DNA of 64,000 bases, from NCBI RefSeq assembly GCF_910592395.1, contig NC_088319.1, positions 16,120,001 through 16,184,000 of the forward strand. Direction: 5' to 3'. This stretch comes from Lineus longissimus (lineage: Eukaryota; Nemertea; Pilidiophora; Heteronemertea; Lineidae). The notes beneath the pieces are model-generated. The model did no database searches, was not told the DNA's origin, and worked only from the letters and a program-made list of their open reading frames with translations. Position numbers and translations under genes: made by a program. Shown piece after piece: positions 25,201-39,900 of this stretch (position 1 is its first letter; each line of letters opens with the position of its first letter).

Positions 25201-28200
25201 TCCAACAGCCTCAGGGTGTCGTTACAAACATTCAGGGTATCACGCAAATAAAGGGACGTCAGAATGCTGAGACAAATACGACAACGAACATGTTAACGAG
25301 GCCAATTATTACGCCTACTAAACACACAACTGCCAGTCAGACATCAAAACCTGCTTCTTTGCAAGGAAACCAGAAACCGCCGAGCATAAATGGATCGACC
25401 CAAACGTCAAATAATTTGTCGAAAGCTGGGAGTATTCTACCCAAACAAATAAGCCGTGTGAAAGGCAAAAGTCAGTCAAAACCTAGTTCTCCAGTTCCTC
25501 CCACTGCCATGGGGAAAGCCCAGTCGAAACCTAGCACACCCATCCCCCAACCATCACCTAGTCCTCCCACGTTCAAAAACCAGACTGAAATCAAGAAAGA
25601 GGCTAGTAAAGCACTCGCCACAAATGACAATAAAACAAATAAGACAGATTCTGTGAGTACAGGCACCGATATGGAAAAAATACCAGAAGCCCAGGTGCAA
25701 GTGCCCCCTGGTGAGAAGGAGAATAACTGTGTGGCGAGTGTGGAGACGCAGATGGAGGAGCATGACGAACCACCACAGCTGGAGAAGCAGAAGGCGATCG
25801 TTAAGCCACATGTTCTCACTCACATCATCGAGGGCTTCGTCATCCAAGAAGGGCCCGAGCCGTTCCCAGTAAGTAATAGGGTAAATCATCAATTATTATT
25901 CTCTTCTTTGTGTATTCGTATGCGTGTTGTGAGTCTGTGCCGAAGCTAGGGAGCTGACCTAAGCCCAGAATGTATCCTGCAAGTCTTCTAAATGTGTACA
26001 AGAAACCTTTAAGATCTGAAAGAACCTTTGTGGCCAGAAGCTACGGGTCGTGGAGAAAAAACTTGACTTGTCGCAAAGACAGCAATGGCCAGCCCTCTTT
26101 GTCACAACAAGACTGAATCCAAAAGCAGAGTTCAGCAGTCTCGGTCATTGAAAGACTACTTGAAATGTTAGCTGGTGTTCTAGGTGTTTTTGCTGTAGGC
26201 TGCTCTAACTTGTGTTCTGTTCAGTGTCTAAGAACTTGTGGTCGTGTTCCAGGTGCAGCGCTCATCTATCCTGACTGATATGATCCCACCGAAAATACCC
26301 CGCGTCGACAAGGAGTCTGAATCTGAAGAGAAAGGTGACGACAAGGAGATGTCCTTTGGTAAGATTCACAGTAAAGTCCACCTGAAGATGTGCCGCCAGC
26401 GAGTTAGAGTTGAGGTTCTTGCGCTTTTTAAAGCCAACCAGTCAAATATACCCTCCTGATTGGAGGCAGACCAAAGGGCTAAAGTTTGCAGTATTCATTT
26501 GCCTTTTGTGGAGAGGGGCCCGAATAATCGATGTTCTCAGACGAAAAGGGGGTTTACGCGTCCCCTATTAGATCTGCCACTGTCGGGCAGTTCAGCTGAA
26601 CATGAAGATAAGATTTCTAGGTAAATCATACCTTAGAGGAAGTTCTTTCAGGACCGATGGTGTTCCACATATTGATTGATGTGATGTTGTTGTGTATCTT
26701 TTCAGATGGCAAGCAGACTCTGAAGTGTGAGTTCTGTGGAAAGGTGGCGCCTGCCCGCAAGTTTAAACGTTCAAAGCGTTTCTGTTCAATGGCTTGTACT
26801 AAGCGTTACAATGTTGGATGCTCGCGTCGCCTCGGACTGTTTGAGCCGAAAGGGAGTATGTGGCTATTTCTGTGTGATTCCTTTGTTTCAAAGCAACGCC
26901 AAGCAACAGAGAGACTTCTCATCCCCCGTTCGAATCAATCATATGTGACCCGTCACAGCAAAACCAGGCGCATGTCGCACAGAAGATGAGCCAAAGTGAC
27001 ACCAGGAGATAATGGAAGAAATTGATGTGCTCATATTTCACAAAAGGCAGACAATAGAGAATTGATCAAACAGTCCGTCTCAAGCTGCCAAGCTCAGAGC
27101 GACATGCGCCTAGTTTTGCTGTGACGGGTCACATATTCTGATGAGGCTTCAAAGAAAAACTTCAAAATCTTGTTCTTTGGAAGAGCTAATGAAAACGGCA
27201 CAGTTTACTACGTAGTAATGGTAATTGGATGAGTATCGGCTGCAAAAAGCAGGGAATTCAGAATTGATCTGATGGGAGGTATTTGCCGGTGCCTGTCACT
27301 GGCCTACCAATTGATACAATAACAGGTTTTTTCCACATTAAAGTCCTTTGTACAAAAATAGTGAAAGAGGTCTTGTGATGCCATTCAAAAGACTTCCAGT
27401 AAATGAGACTTTATGGACTGATGGTGGTATTATTGACCATGCGTGGAACACAGAAATAGCCCAGGAAACCTTTTGACATGATCATCTGTGAAAAAAGCCC
27501 ACCCTCAGCCTTTGCTAATGGTGCCATCCTTGATACTCCTTGGGGTAAATAATACATCTTCTGAAATAATCTCGGAAGCCTTCACAGTCCTGAAAATAGC
27601 AAGGTTAGGCGTAACACAAATTTCGAATCGTGTTACAACAAAGGCCTTTGTTTTATTGTTGTATTGGGATCTCTGTTGCTTGGTGTTGTAAAGCTTGTCC
27701 TAGAAAGTCATCAGACATCTGGGTGTCGATTTTTTTCCCGCCCGTTTGGGCAAATGTCCTAATAGAGACTAAAACGTTGTGGTCAAGTAACTTAAAGATC
27801 CCGCACGGGTTGAAAGTGTAACTCTTCATAGTGGCCTCGCATCTCAAATATGCTGTATAAGTAAACAGAACAAAACTGGACGGTGAACGTTAAAGACATT
27901 TTGATGAATATATAACTTTCTTGGGCAAGCTCACTATAAATACTTGTCTCTCAGATCAATTTTAAAGAAAACTTTTTAAGTTGTGGATGATTGAGTAAAG
28001 ACTTCTGGTTGTCTGATTTGGTCAGTCTGGAATGTCTATTCTCCAGGGCCTGGAAGTGTTCTGGTGAGATCTCGAGAGACTTGTGTTAAGTACAGAGTGT
28101 TTGAGGTTCAGGTAGGCTCACACATTACATGGTTGCCTGTAACTTTCATCTAAATGATATGCTCCTGATTATAGAACTTGACACCCTTGAACTGATTGAA

Positions 28201-31200
28201 ACATTTCGAATATCATCACTTCAACTTCTCAACTATTGGAAGGTTTTTTGCTGGTGTCTGTACTGTGCTTTCTGAATGACTGAGCCCAGCAGTCAGCTTT
28301 GGGTCTTTAAGCAGCAGAGGTAGCAAGCAGTGTCTGGCTTGAAACCATAAGATGTGTGAGCTTACTTGAATAAGGAGTGTGGGATTGACTTTTCCCGTCC
28401 TATGTGTCCTCTGTGATTTGCATCCTCATTTCAGATCATTCCCAGCTTTAAAAGGAGGACTGAAGGAAACCTTCATTTATGACTTCAGTCTTTCTCACTG
28501 GTTGTCATAGTCAATGTATACTTCTGGCTCATTGTTTGGTGGTTCAGCTGGACTTCATCTTCCCACCCTGTCTTGCAACGGTAAAACTTGCCAACTCTGG
28601 AAACTCTGAAACGGATAAAAAATGCCAAAAATCTGACAAGCAGTCAAACTAAGACACAATCCCTTCTGTTATTTTTAAAAAAGAAGTCCAATGTGCTGCT
28701 TGAATGGTACCATTTTGTGTTCTTATTCGTGAGTTTTACTGTCAGTCCTTCAAGCTGCGTCCTCAGCACGAATGTTTCTACCGATTGACTTCCTTTTTAA
28801 CCTAGCATCTTTTTATCGTCACATTCTGTTGCTTTGTGTGTTGGAAGTTAATGAGTAGATTGATCGAGTTGAAAGGACTATGAAGTGTTAGATTCGCTAG
28901 TGGAATTTAGAGCAGGTTTGTTGAGCTTCTCTGATTTTGAACAGCATATTGACCAAGTTCTCTGACTGGCTTGACGACAGAGGGTCATGAAGATACAGCA
29001 GAACCTCTCTGTTAAGGACACCCATGGGACTGACTAATGCTGTATGTCCCAAGGGTGCCTTGGATGACTTCGATACTTTCCCAAAATATCATAGGTGTCG
29101 ATGGACTGATTTGGAATGGAAGTCAATAAAAATTGTACTTTTCAGTACAATTGATTGGTAATTGGCATAGAGCAAGACAGATCTTTGAGTATTGAGTATT
29201 TTCTTTACTTTTTAGGTGGCCCAGGGAAACCATTCTCCAAGAAGAGGCATGCGCTGAAGTTACGGAATAAAGGCTGGCGGCGAGGCCAGGGTGGTCGATT
29301 GGCGTACACTATTGCACAACAACAGAAACAACAACAGGAGGTATGTAGCGAAAACTTTAGATTCGTTTTTTGCCTCGCGCTCTTCCGGGGTTGAGACCTA
29401 CTAAAAACAGCAGTCACAATATCTGATTATTTCTCCACTAAACTCCATCTTAAAAGCCTCCGAACTTTTGTCTGTCAGAAATTCAAGGTGCTGATACCTT
29501 TAGCCAAAGTTACTGTAAAACTTGAAATATTCTGTGCTTTGGCTTGAACGTTGGTTTTCAACTGTTTACTTTCGAGCAAAGGTGAAAAGTAAATGAAAAA
29601 ACACATTCTTCAGTTTGTGAAAATACAAGGTGGGTGATATTTAGGGGGTTAGAAATCTAAAATCGGCCTTGATTTCAGGTGCTCAAATTCACTCGCTGTG
29701 TACCTGTGAAGGTGAGACATTTGTCAGTCTGTTATGAAGTGATACTATAGCGTTAAAGTTGTTAGTTATAAGTTTTCTCCAGCATTTTCCTACCCATCCC
29801 ATTTACTCTGTTTATGAATTGTCCATCGTTTCTGCTGTGAAGATGACTTTGTCCGGCTTTCATTAACGTTTCATCGCTGAAATTAGGAAAATTAGTTTGC
29901 ATGTTTTCGAAATGTGAACTGTCAGTTTCGTTGATTATCTTGAAGGTACATGTAGTAGTGTTCATTGATATTCTTTCCTTGTTTTTGTTCTCCTACGTAT
30001 TGGTCATTCCCAGCTCTTCTTTTGAAAAGGAGACACATCTCACATCACATCCAGTTCGTGTGTCCTTCCTACTTGTTTTACATTCCAACTGCATGTGATT
30101 GCCATTGATAAGAGTTTCTCCTCGTTCTGACTCCCCCTAATCTAAATGAACTAGAGTTATTTGTCTTTGTATAACCAAGTTTCTCAGTTTCTTGAATGAA
30201 AGTAAAAAGTTTAGAACTTATTGATTTAGTTACAATACATCGATGACTCGCTGTTTTCATTTGTTAAATGAGAAAAAGTTCATTGCTGGTGTTAAGCTGT
30301 GTAAGCATCACCAGTATTTTGGTATAGAACATTTAAACATCACTCTCTCATTATAAGGTGTTTACTGTGATGTAAAACTAGTGTCGCTGGTTTCCTATGT
30401 CTATTGAATCTGTTTTTAAAAGCTGCGTGGATCACATCGACGAACTTCCACCAAATCAAAGCCTGATAATCACGGAACGCGGCCTCATGATTTACAGGTC
30501 TATGTAAGTTATTGTGGACCTAAATCTAGTTGTATCTCTTGTCTTGTGAAAGTGAAATCATCAGATTTGGTCTTTTTTGTGCTGGTTCAGCAATGTTCCG
30601 TGCCTGCTGGCACTCACTATAAAACGCCATCTATTATATTAACCTGTGAATGAACATTTCAGCTTTTCTATGACGATTTGATTACGAATGACGTGAAAGT
30701 TATTTGAGGTTTTCAGCACTGATACCTTGTTGCTAGTTTATATCCCATTGATCAGGTGTAACCGAGAGGCCATTCTCAATGTGTACTGCCATGTTCAAGC
30801 TCTGACTTTACACAACACTGCTACTAGTCTTTTTTGGCAACAGCTGGTCAATCTGGGGCGGGTGTCAAGATTTACAGGTTAAGCATCGGTCTTGGTGGCA
30901 CCCGAATTTCTCTCTAATTCAAAGCAATGTATGCTTTAGTCTGACTGTCATGCTTGTTTTCCAGCACCATGGGCCAGGTGGCCGACCTCCATCCAACACA
31001 AGCCCCGATGCCACCAAGTTCCCACTTTATGTAAGTTGATCCTACAAACTATTCCTCTCATATGTACTGAAGAATGAGTGATTACAAGTTAACAAGTCCT
31101 GTTTGTCAGTTGGCTGCACTTTCTGACTTGGCCGCTTGGGAGTTTTTGCATGCATCTCGGCTTTAGTTTCTACTCCTGTTTGGCAAAGATGCTCGATTGG

Positions 31201-31844
31201 CCAATAAACATGTGGCTATTTCATTGTTTTTCACTCAAATCACAAGTATTTTTGTGCAACTCACTCGGAATATTGTTGTTTGTTTCCTTGCAGCCACCCG
31301 AACAGACGAGTGACAGCAGCTCACAGTCGGGCCGTGATGACACATCATCACCGGCGACGCCCGTACAACAGGACTACAGTCCTGAGCTGATGGATGTGGA
31401 GGAAGAGGATTGTGAACAGAAGCATCCCTCCAAGTGGACAGTAAGATATTCTTGTCACCTCCTTAGTTCCAATACCTTTTGTTGATGAATATTCTATATA
31501 CCGTAAACCCGGCAATATTCTTGAGCTTTTCATATCACAATTTCATGAAATTACAACTTTGGCTCAAATGGTTGATGATGTTTCTAAGTCCTGTTGATGG
31601 TTTTTGGTTTGCCCCAATGGTGACTAATCTGTGTTTCCTATTTCAGGTGGATGAAGTGTATGAGTTTATCAGATTATTACCAGGTTGTGACACGCATGCG
31701 TATGAGTTTAAACAACAGGAGATTGACGGTCAGGCGCTGTTGCTACTGAAAGAAGACCATCTGATGTCTGCCATGAACATTAAACTTGGCCCCGCATTGA
31801 AGATATGTGCCAGGATTAATTCACTGAAGGAGGAGTTAGCGTAG
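22266..31844 (+). CDS. PHC: Polyhomeotic-like protein, Polycomb PRC1 subunit
   Basis: Exons: 22266-22737, 23913-24040, 24230-24496, 24915-25868, 26253-26358, 26706-26855, 29216-29340, 30423-30503, 30965-31030, 31294-31440, 31647-31844. Phases close and give 897 aa. Domains in order are a Gln/Pro-rich N-terminus, a long Ser/Thr/Gln linker, the HD1 motif (KPHVLTHIIEGFVIQEG, late in exon 4), an FCS zinc finger (CEFCGKVAPARKFKRSKRFC...CTKRYNVGC) in exon 6, a basic stretch (KKRHALKLRNKGWRRGQ), and a C-terminal SAM domain (VDEVYEFIRLLPGC... to the stop). In known Polyhomeotics the SAM domain polymerises, and HD1 and the zinc finger serve PRC1 assembly and nucleic-acid binding. Exon 2 has two in-phase donors 12 nt apart (24028 and 24040). 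The start follows a 5' UTR splice acceptor region and is the first in-frame ATG before the low-complexity domain. Confidence 0.95.
26941..27136. mobile_element. 196-bp MITE-like element with 38-bp terminal inverted repeats
   Basis: The left end (26941-26978, starting atatgtgacccgtcacagc) is the reverse complement of the right end (27099-27136) with one mismatch over 38 bases. There is no coding capacity between them. It lies in the intron after the FCS-finger exon of the Polyhomeotic gene. This is a short non-autonomous DNA transposon; a target-site duplication is not clear. Confidence 0.85.
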
Positions 31845-34570
31845 AGAATTGTGGACAAGGATGGCTGCTTCTTCAGCTCATCGATAGGGACAAGAACATA
31901 TGCTTGATATAGGTAAAGAACTTATTACAGCTTGTGATTTCAATGGTGCTTGCACTGGTGCTGTTGAGACCTACTCAAGTTCAATACACGATGTGGGAAG
32001 TGATTGTTCAAAACAAATTTTGTCACCAATGTTGGTGTAAACTTAACTTGGTGTTGAGTCTAATGGATATAACGTAGGGAGATAAGGCCAAGTTAACGCC
32101 TCTGTTGGTGGCAAATCTTGTTATGAACAACCATGCCCTATATCTGCTCTAAACAAACTAACTTACATCAGAGTTACAGATGTCAATTTCCTTGATGATC
32201 TGAATTGTTCACGCCTGCTCCAATTTCATGAGATTTTACTATTTATTCTTAAACTGTTTGAATGTTTTTATTTCTGAAAGACTACTATTGAGATTATTGT
32301 AGGATCCATGTCACGAGATGTGTGCAAAATGCTAAGAGGGAAAGCTTTATGAGCCTCAGAGGTTATTTCTGACAATGACGATATGTTTAGTGCCATACCG
32401 ATAATGATTCCTCTGCATGATAAGCTTATGACACAGATATACTTATGATGGTGAACTGTATGACTTAGTGTTTCAGCTAGAAATTTACCTATAAACAGAA
32501 TTTCACCTTTAAAGAAATAAGAAACATGCAGTCTCTTGAGGGTTTGGCTTTAAGACAATTTGAAATGTTCAAGAACCTTTTTTGCTGTTGGTGCGTAATG
32601 AGTCAGTCTGATATTCACATGGGCATTTCTTTAGAGGATTTTTTGGTGCATTGTTGCATGCAAATAGACAAGGTGGGATATTTTTGAGATGGTGGACAAT
32701 TTATTTTGGTTGCATATGATGCCGATAGATGCTCTTTTTATATATTGTTATTTAATGATATTGAATGATGTGGTACCCTGTGAGGGTCTTAGAGCTGACT
32801 GACAGGAACATTTTCCTCAGATTCTCATGTGTCATGAGTTGTGGCAAGTTCATCGAGCAAATTAGTCTACACATATTTCCATGTTGATTAATGAATGTAC
32901 CTGCAGTTTAAGTGCACTCGCACCGATAAATATTGCGGCGGAAATTGTCTGTGGAAAATACTTGTGATGACAAGATATCGGCTGCTGATACTCTACTGTC
33001 AACCTGCACATATTTGGTTGCCTTTTGTGATCAAGTTCTTGTGAGTGTGCAGATAATTGCAAAAAGAAAAGCTAATGGAAATACTGTAACCTGTTTGTCA
33101 AAATGCTAAATGACAATTTGCCAGAGTTGCTATTTCATATTAAATCGGCTGCAAATATTTCAGTTGGACAGTTAATTCAAAATGATGTGTCAGAATTGGG
33201 TACCATTTGCATAAACATAATGTGACATAGAGATGATTGATAACATAATAATGTTTTAGGTACATTTTGAAACCTTTTGAAGCACGTAATTGATGTTGAG
33301 TAAATAATGTATTTAATGGTATATATGATATCTGCGAGAGAAAAATGTTAGTAGTCATTCTTGTGCTTGGATGTGAATGTAGCTTTAGATGAATGTTGTA
33401 ATCAGTGGTAATTCCTATATTTGACGAGTTGAGTTAGTTCGAGTGCATGTTTTTAGTGACTCCAGCTATATCGATGCTCCAAGAGCACATCGGTGCTACC
33501 AGTGGATGAGTAGGCCTTTAGAAAGTTTCTCATAGAATGTCTGTTGTCGTTTTTTCTCTCTTTGGTGGTCACATTTCTTTACTGTCACTTATATGGGAAA
33601 ATGTTTATGAAGTTTCTGTTTGAGTCGAAGAAAAGGTTTGGTAGAAGTTACCAGTAGGTCACAAAGTACAGATGTATCCCTGTATCTGCACAAGAACCAT
33701 GTCAAGTGGCCTTTGTAATTCATTTTGCTATTTCCGGGACGTTTTGGTGCCCTGAACCAGCTGTGAAGATCCTAACCTGATATCACTGCCATTTTTGAGA
33801 TTCTCCGATCAACTGACTGGTTGGGCGCTTACACGTTACGATTGCAGTCACTGGGTCTGATTGTTTAAATATCGATAACCACCTGAGCTATTGACTTGAC
33901 ACTTAGTACACGTGAACCCCAGGGTCAGGTGACCTCTGACACCAAATTTTATTTTGATCTAATTTTCAACTTTGCTACTAATTGAACAAAAGTGAATGTG
34001 TAAAAAATGCATTTCATCAGGTACAAGAATGCTTCATGTATGTAATCATCAATACTATTACTCATTCAGTATATTCTACCTTGTAGTGTAGAGGCCACCT
34101 GTGCATGATACACTTATATACTTGCGTCTAAACCATTGTAACTTAATATCTATAAAATATGTCACTAACCATGCTTGCTAAAAAAATTACTGCAATGATT
34201 TCTTACCTAATTTTCACTTTGATATTTATTTTAAATCTCATTTGACTAATGCTTTGAAATGGTAGTTTTCATCACTTTTGGTTAAAACTTTGTGGTGGGC
34301 TGAAGCCTGGCGTCCTTGGACCTTTTGTGCATTGGCCTTGTTATAAAGACATAACATTATTAGCTATCGTGTTAAAACCCTGAAAAAATTATATGGTATA
34401 AGCACATTTTCATTATGACCAGTTTTGACTACTAGCTTACTGTCATCTCCTCAGTGCTACTCCTCAACCTCGTAGTCTTTTGTTATCCGTTTCTTTGTTA
34501 TAGTGTTTTTAGTACTTCTTTATGTACATGTATAATTGTCAGTCATCAAATAAAAAGAAAACCCGTTAAA
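31845..34570 (+). other. Long 3' UTR of the Polyhomeotic gene
   Basis: AT-rich sequence after the SAM-domain stop without any coding pattern. An AATAAA at about 34549 is the clearest poly(A) signal and would give a 3' UTR of about 2.7 kb. Shorter forms are possible. Confidence 0.5.
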
Positions 34571-35335
34571 AACATCTTTCACTCAATTTTGTTGGCTAAA
34601 CTGACTTCATCTCTTTGTTGGAGGAGCATCCTTGATGATACTGACATCAGAATTTTGTCACCTCATGAATAGTAGTGACACCAGCTCTACGATAGTTAAT
34701 GCAGTTAACAGAACCTACTCCGATCACGGCGTTCATGGTCATACATGTACCTCATTGCAGGAGACCCTGGCTTCTCCATTTTATGCATGACTCTAGGGCT
34801 CGAGATGACATGCACACCAGGGCCTACTGCCTTAGGCTGAGATATCATCTCGCCATGCTTGTGACGACAGGTACAACGTACTAGGCCGTCTCTTCTATAC
34901 CGCAGGCACAAGGGCCTAACGAAAAGATCTTGGATTGGCCAATCGTAAAATCCGAATTGTAACAGCTACTGTCATCAGCTTGGTGGTGACACTGACAGTG
35001 TCCAGGACGAGTGAAGCCCGCTGGCAACTACTTTTCAGATCTTGGACATTGTAGCAGCTACATGTACTGTCATCAGATTGGTTGTGACGTGGTCTCTACA
35101 GAGGACATGCCGTCTATTGTCCGAATGCGCAATTCCCTTACCCGGCACTGAGGCACAGCCTCAAAAGAACCCTTCAGACGTCAGTCGCTAGCATTGAAGA
35201 TGTTGGGGTATTTGCTGATCACTTCGAACAGTATTTTGACCAGGCACACAGCAGACATCACAGCTTCATGGATCAGAATCACATCCACATTTCACACAAA
35301 AAGGTAAAGTGAGACATCTTTCAGTTATACATATA
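34571..35335. other. Intergenic spacer between convergent genes
   Basis: No coding sequence recognised. The region is less AT-rich than its flanks and contains short repeated phrases such as agatcttggattgg / agatcttggacattg around 34925-35055. Confidence 0.4.
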
Positions 35336-35339
35336 TACA

Positions 35340-36952
35340 CTATTTATTCATACAAAAATAACTCTTGAACAGATATGATTGAGGTCTTACATGTATACTC
35401 ATCCCATTCACTTGTACACAAATATACAAATATACAAGAATAGAGCTGGCTTGAAACCAAACCAACCTCCTCCCTCCCCCTCCCAAGACGACAACTAATC
35501 TTCTGACGGAACGGCCAGCATAACAGATGGAGACGAATCTTCCACATGTTTCAAGTCCGACAAATATCGGTGTGAAAACGAATTCACCGACTTTAAAATG
35601 CCATTTTAGAACTTCTGGAGTCGCATTTTTTAAATCAAGCAAGACAAACATCAACCAATAAGTTTCAATTTTAGTGTCTTACATGACAGCAGGGACCCCA
35701 AAACCCCTTCGCCCAGTAATTAGAAAAGATCAAGAAACTGACCATCAACTAGGATAAATGGACCCTAAAAATCTCTTGGATAATTGCAATATAGTTCAGC
35801 TGAACAAAGCGTGGTTTTTTGTGCTTTCTTGGATCAAAGAGTACCAATTTAGACGATGTTACGTATAAAGCTCTTTTAAAATGACAGCACAAAGTTTCTG
35901 ATTTACCAATACCATGAACACGTTAAATATTACTTACATGTAGTTACTCTCGGTCATATCTCGGATATGTGGAGAGTAGTATAAAGGCCACACACCAGAT
36001 TAAATAAAACATAATCATTGGCTTTAAAATATGATTAGGATACAATTTACACAATATTTACAATGGCTACTATGTGAGAAAGTAGATAACACAAACTTAT
36101 TAATCAGAAACAGGAAAGAGCCACTGTGCCTGGTTCCTCATAAAACTAGATCTGAAGAAATTGTACCAACTATAACAAAACATGATTTACCAAGGGGAAT
36201 TAGAAACTCACGATTCATGGCCGAGTGTAGGCCTCAACATCAATCACAAACTTTCTACAATGAACACAAATAAAGCTGAACTTGAACACAACATTTTCAT
36301 AAACACTATCACTATGAAGAATCACCTGGGTTAAGGTAGGAACATGCCATGAAATATAGAAGATATACATGAGAATACATGTAGAAGTCACAGAATATCA
36401 TGCAGGGAAATGTGAAAGCCATAATACTGTACATTGATGGCTGGGTTTACATACGATTCATGTTGAGTTTACATAAGGTTCATCATGATGTCACAATCCA
36501 CGAGCATGTTCGTCAATCATTCAATGGGGTAAATTGCAGATTGATCAAATATGCCAATATTTGAAGCGGTAAACATTTCCCAGTATACGGTACTACACGA
36601 GATAAGCTGCTCATTTCCCTTCAAAATGTGAGCACTTCTCTTCATTAATACCAATTAATAGTTGCTTTTTTAATACCAGTAGTACTTTCCACTAATCAGG
36701 GTATGCATCAGAGCGATCAACAACAACTGTCTCCTATAAGGTCTCCACAGAGGCACTCTAGGGTCCCAAGTGGCTGCTGTTATTTCAGTGCTCAACTAAG
36801 CTCGACCTGTGAAGGTAAAACAACGATCAGACCAGGGTTCGAACAGACGACACTTGGATTTAGAGTCTAGACACCTCAACCAGTAGGTCACATCACAGTT
36901 CAACAAGCGCCATGAAATCACATTTGTTTGGTTCCAATGAAGCAGGCTATGT
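35340..36952 (-). other. Probable 3' UTR of the ING gene
   Basis: No coding exon follows the PHD-finger exon. TTTATT at 35343 reads AATAAA on the minus strand and would end a 1.6-kb 3' UTR. A tRNA-like block at about 36835-36900 (minus strand, B-box-like CTGTTCGAACCC) suggests a retroposed fragment inside it. Confidence 0.45.
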
Positions 36953-39900
36953 TTATTTCTTCTTGCGTTCGACTGTACATTTTGGACAATACCACTTCCC
37001 TTTGGGTTTGGTAGTCAGGCCAACACATGCAAAGTGAAACCACTCTATTGGACACTGAAACAGAAGGATGGAAAACTGTAACATAAACAAGTCATGGCCC
37101 AGCAGACAATGCTGATTTGATACTATGAGTCTTATGACTAAATGTAGGCAACGCAGCATTTGGAAAATACCAATTTTTCACATCCTGGACATCACAGCTT
37201 GGCTACAAGTTAGGAGAGCACTGATAGTATACTTACATCTTGATTATCACAGCCTATCATTTCTCCATAGGAGACTTGATGACACAGACAGTACGTTGGC
37301 TCATTGGGGTCGACCGGCATATCCAGGACATCTGACGGGTGTGTGATCGATATGGGGATAGCAGGGACAGTCGGTGTAGTCTCAATATCAGGCCTACAAG
37401 AGAAATATCAGAAAATGGATACCGCGAAACCAAGCCTACCAAACTGGCAAAACCACAACACTAGCGCAGAGTCATCCACTGCCATACTATCAGCTCCTAA
37501 CTATTCACTACGTCAACTTTCATGGATGAAAAAGGATTACTCACTGGAGTGGCAACTGAGATTTTCGTTTTTTCTTCTTTGGTATTTCATCATCATAATC
37601 GTCTTTCTGATTTTTCTTCTTTTTCTTGTCGCCCTTTTTCCCTGCAGACAAGATTTTGAAACAAGGTCAAGTCAACCACATTTAAAGGACTTTGAATAAA
37701 GAGAGCCATTTGTCTGGGCTACGTTTAGAGGTTAAAAGGTTAGAAGTCCTTACATAACTTAGCTCATGTTAAAAGATACTTCTGGATTGACAATGTTGTC
37801 ACCTATTGCTCTAGTAGGTAACACTTCTACTGCACTAAATTGTCTACAGGTTAAAAAACCCAAGAACCAAATAAATGCTGGAATACCTTTCTCCGGTTCA
37901 GATGTTCCTCCACCAGGCACGACACCACTTTTGGCACTAACCGCTTTTTCTTTCAGTTCGGCTTCAAATCTAGCTAAATCCGAATCCAACCTTCGTATAT
38001 GCTTATCAACCTGCAGAAAACGCATCGATTTCAAACTTAATAGCAATTGAAAACTGAAAAGTACAGTGCTGATTATCAATAGGAACCACTATTCTATCAT
38101 CCCAAGTGAGCCACAACAGAAATTTGGGCCCAATGTAGTTTTAAACAGTGCCATTGATTATTGTCAATGAATTCAGTAAACAGCATCACTTCATTTCTGA
38201 ATAAACAAACAATGAACTAGGGTGAGAACCAATAGACACCCGGCCCATTTCATATTCACCTACCATCTCATATGTTTGCATGGCTAACTGCACTTTATCA
38301 TCTCCAAATTCTCTACTCTTTTGGAATAGCTTTTGTATATCTGTGATCTGTTCCGTGCGCTTATCTGGTGAAAGACGTTTCACAGTCGTCATGTAACAAT
38401 CCACCATTGAGTCCACTTCTGTTATCACATCTAAAAACAAACAAGGGAAGAACGTTAAGGGATTTCGCAGTTTTTTCAAGTCTTTCACATACTTTCAATT
38501 TAGCATTTTGACAGCCCTGTTACAGTGTCAGTTACTTCAAGTTGCAGATTTTTGGCAGGAAGTCACTCTATTAGAACGGAACAAAGTTTACTTTAGCACT
38601 GAACTGTATGATAGGTTAGTTGAACTGAAATTTGTTTATAATAGCAGCTCAACCTTACAATGGGGCAATTGTGACTGCAATAGAATGTCATATAGACAGG
38701 GAATAAGACCTGAAATGGAGGAGAGCTGCAATAATAACAAACCTTGGGATCGTGTGTCTAGGTCCCGCATCAAGTTAAAGTTACGCTGTAGTTCCATGGG
38801 TAAGCTTTCCAAGCCTGCAAAAGAGGAGCATACCCTCAGAAAAACTTAACTTTGAGTGACGTGAACCAAACCAAGCAAATTGGCCTTTTAGCACAAATAA
38901 AACTATTTGAACGATTACTGATTAGCCTAGGTCAAACTTGCACTTTTCTTGAACTGACTGACGGGATACACCTGTTCCCTCTCTGGATGAGTGAACGGCA
39001 TAACTCACACCCTAACTGTGTTGTATGTTAGATAATGTTACAACTAAGAGTGTACCACTACCAGTACAACAAAACATTGCTGGATCAATTGAATCTCCTG
39101 TTTCATTTAACTTCAATCATGTCATATTACAACTTACAAAACATACCACAGGACAATTGGTGTCCAACTCTAACAATAGAATGCCATCAAATGCTGATCC
39201 CCATTCATTTTCATGTCTTTACCACAATAGATAATAAGTTGAATTACAAATACAACCACTTGTTCTTTTGAATTGTTCCTCCTTCAAGTTCAACATCATC
39301 AATCAATTCATTCAATGCAGGGGTCAATATGGATAGGATTGGACAAGGTGGTTGTGAATGAATTGAATTGAATCAATGAATGGGCTTCCACTTCGAGTTT
39401 CGTTTTAGTTGATGCGAGTTGGTATAAATGCCAAATTAAGAGTAAATGCCGTCCTTGGTAATTGAAGTCTGAAGATCATTACTGTTGTACATTATTTATT
39501 TTTTTTAAATACTTGAGATTTCAACTTCAAGGTTATCGACAACAACAAGCCAAGGCAGGGAATGCCTCACAGTCACAACCTTGCTTGGAAGACCAACCCA
39601 AGCACCAATTCGTTTTTTCAACCTGAACAAGGAGAAGAACATAGGATAGAAACAGAGGTTGCGTCGCAGGCAATATCATGAATATAAAAGAGAATGAATG
39701 GTACAGCAAAGGAGAAGAGAACGACACTTCATTTGGGCGGATTTTTAGCGCCAAGAAAATATAACGACACTCCACTGGGATGCACAAATCGACGCGCGGG
39801 CTGCCAAACGGGTCACTTTTTGATGGCCCTTTTCGCAGCGGTCAAGCACAGTTACGACTTCATCTTGGTAGCAACGCGTAGTTAGAACGTGTCTTTATTA

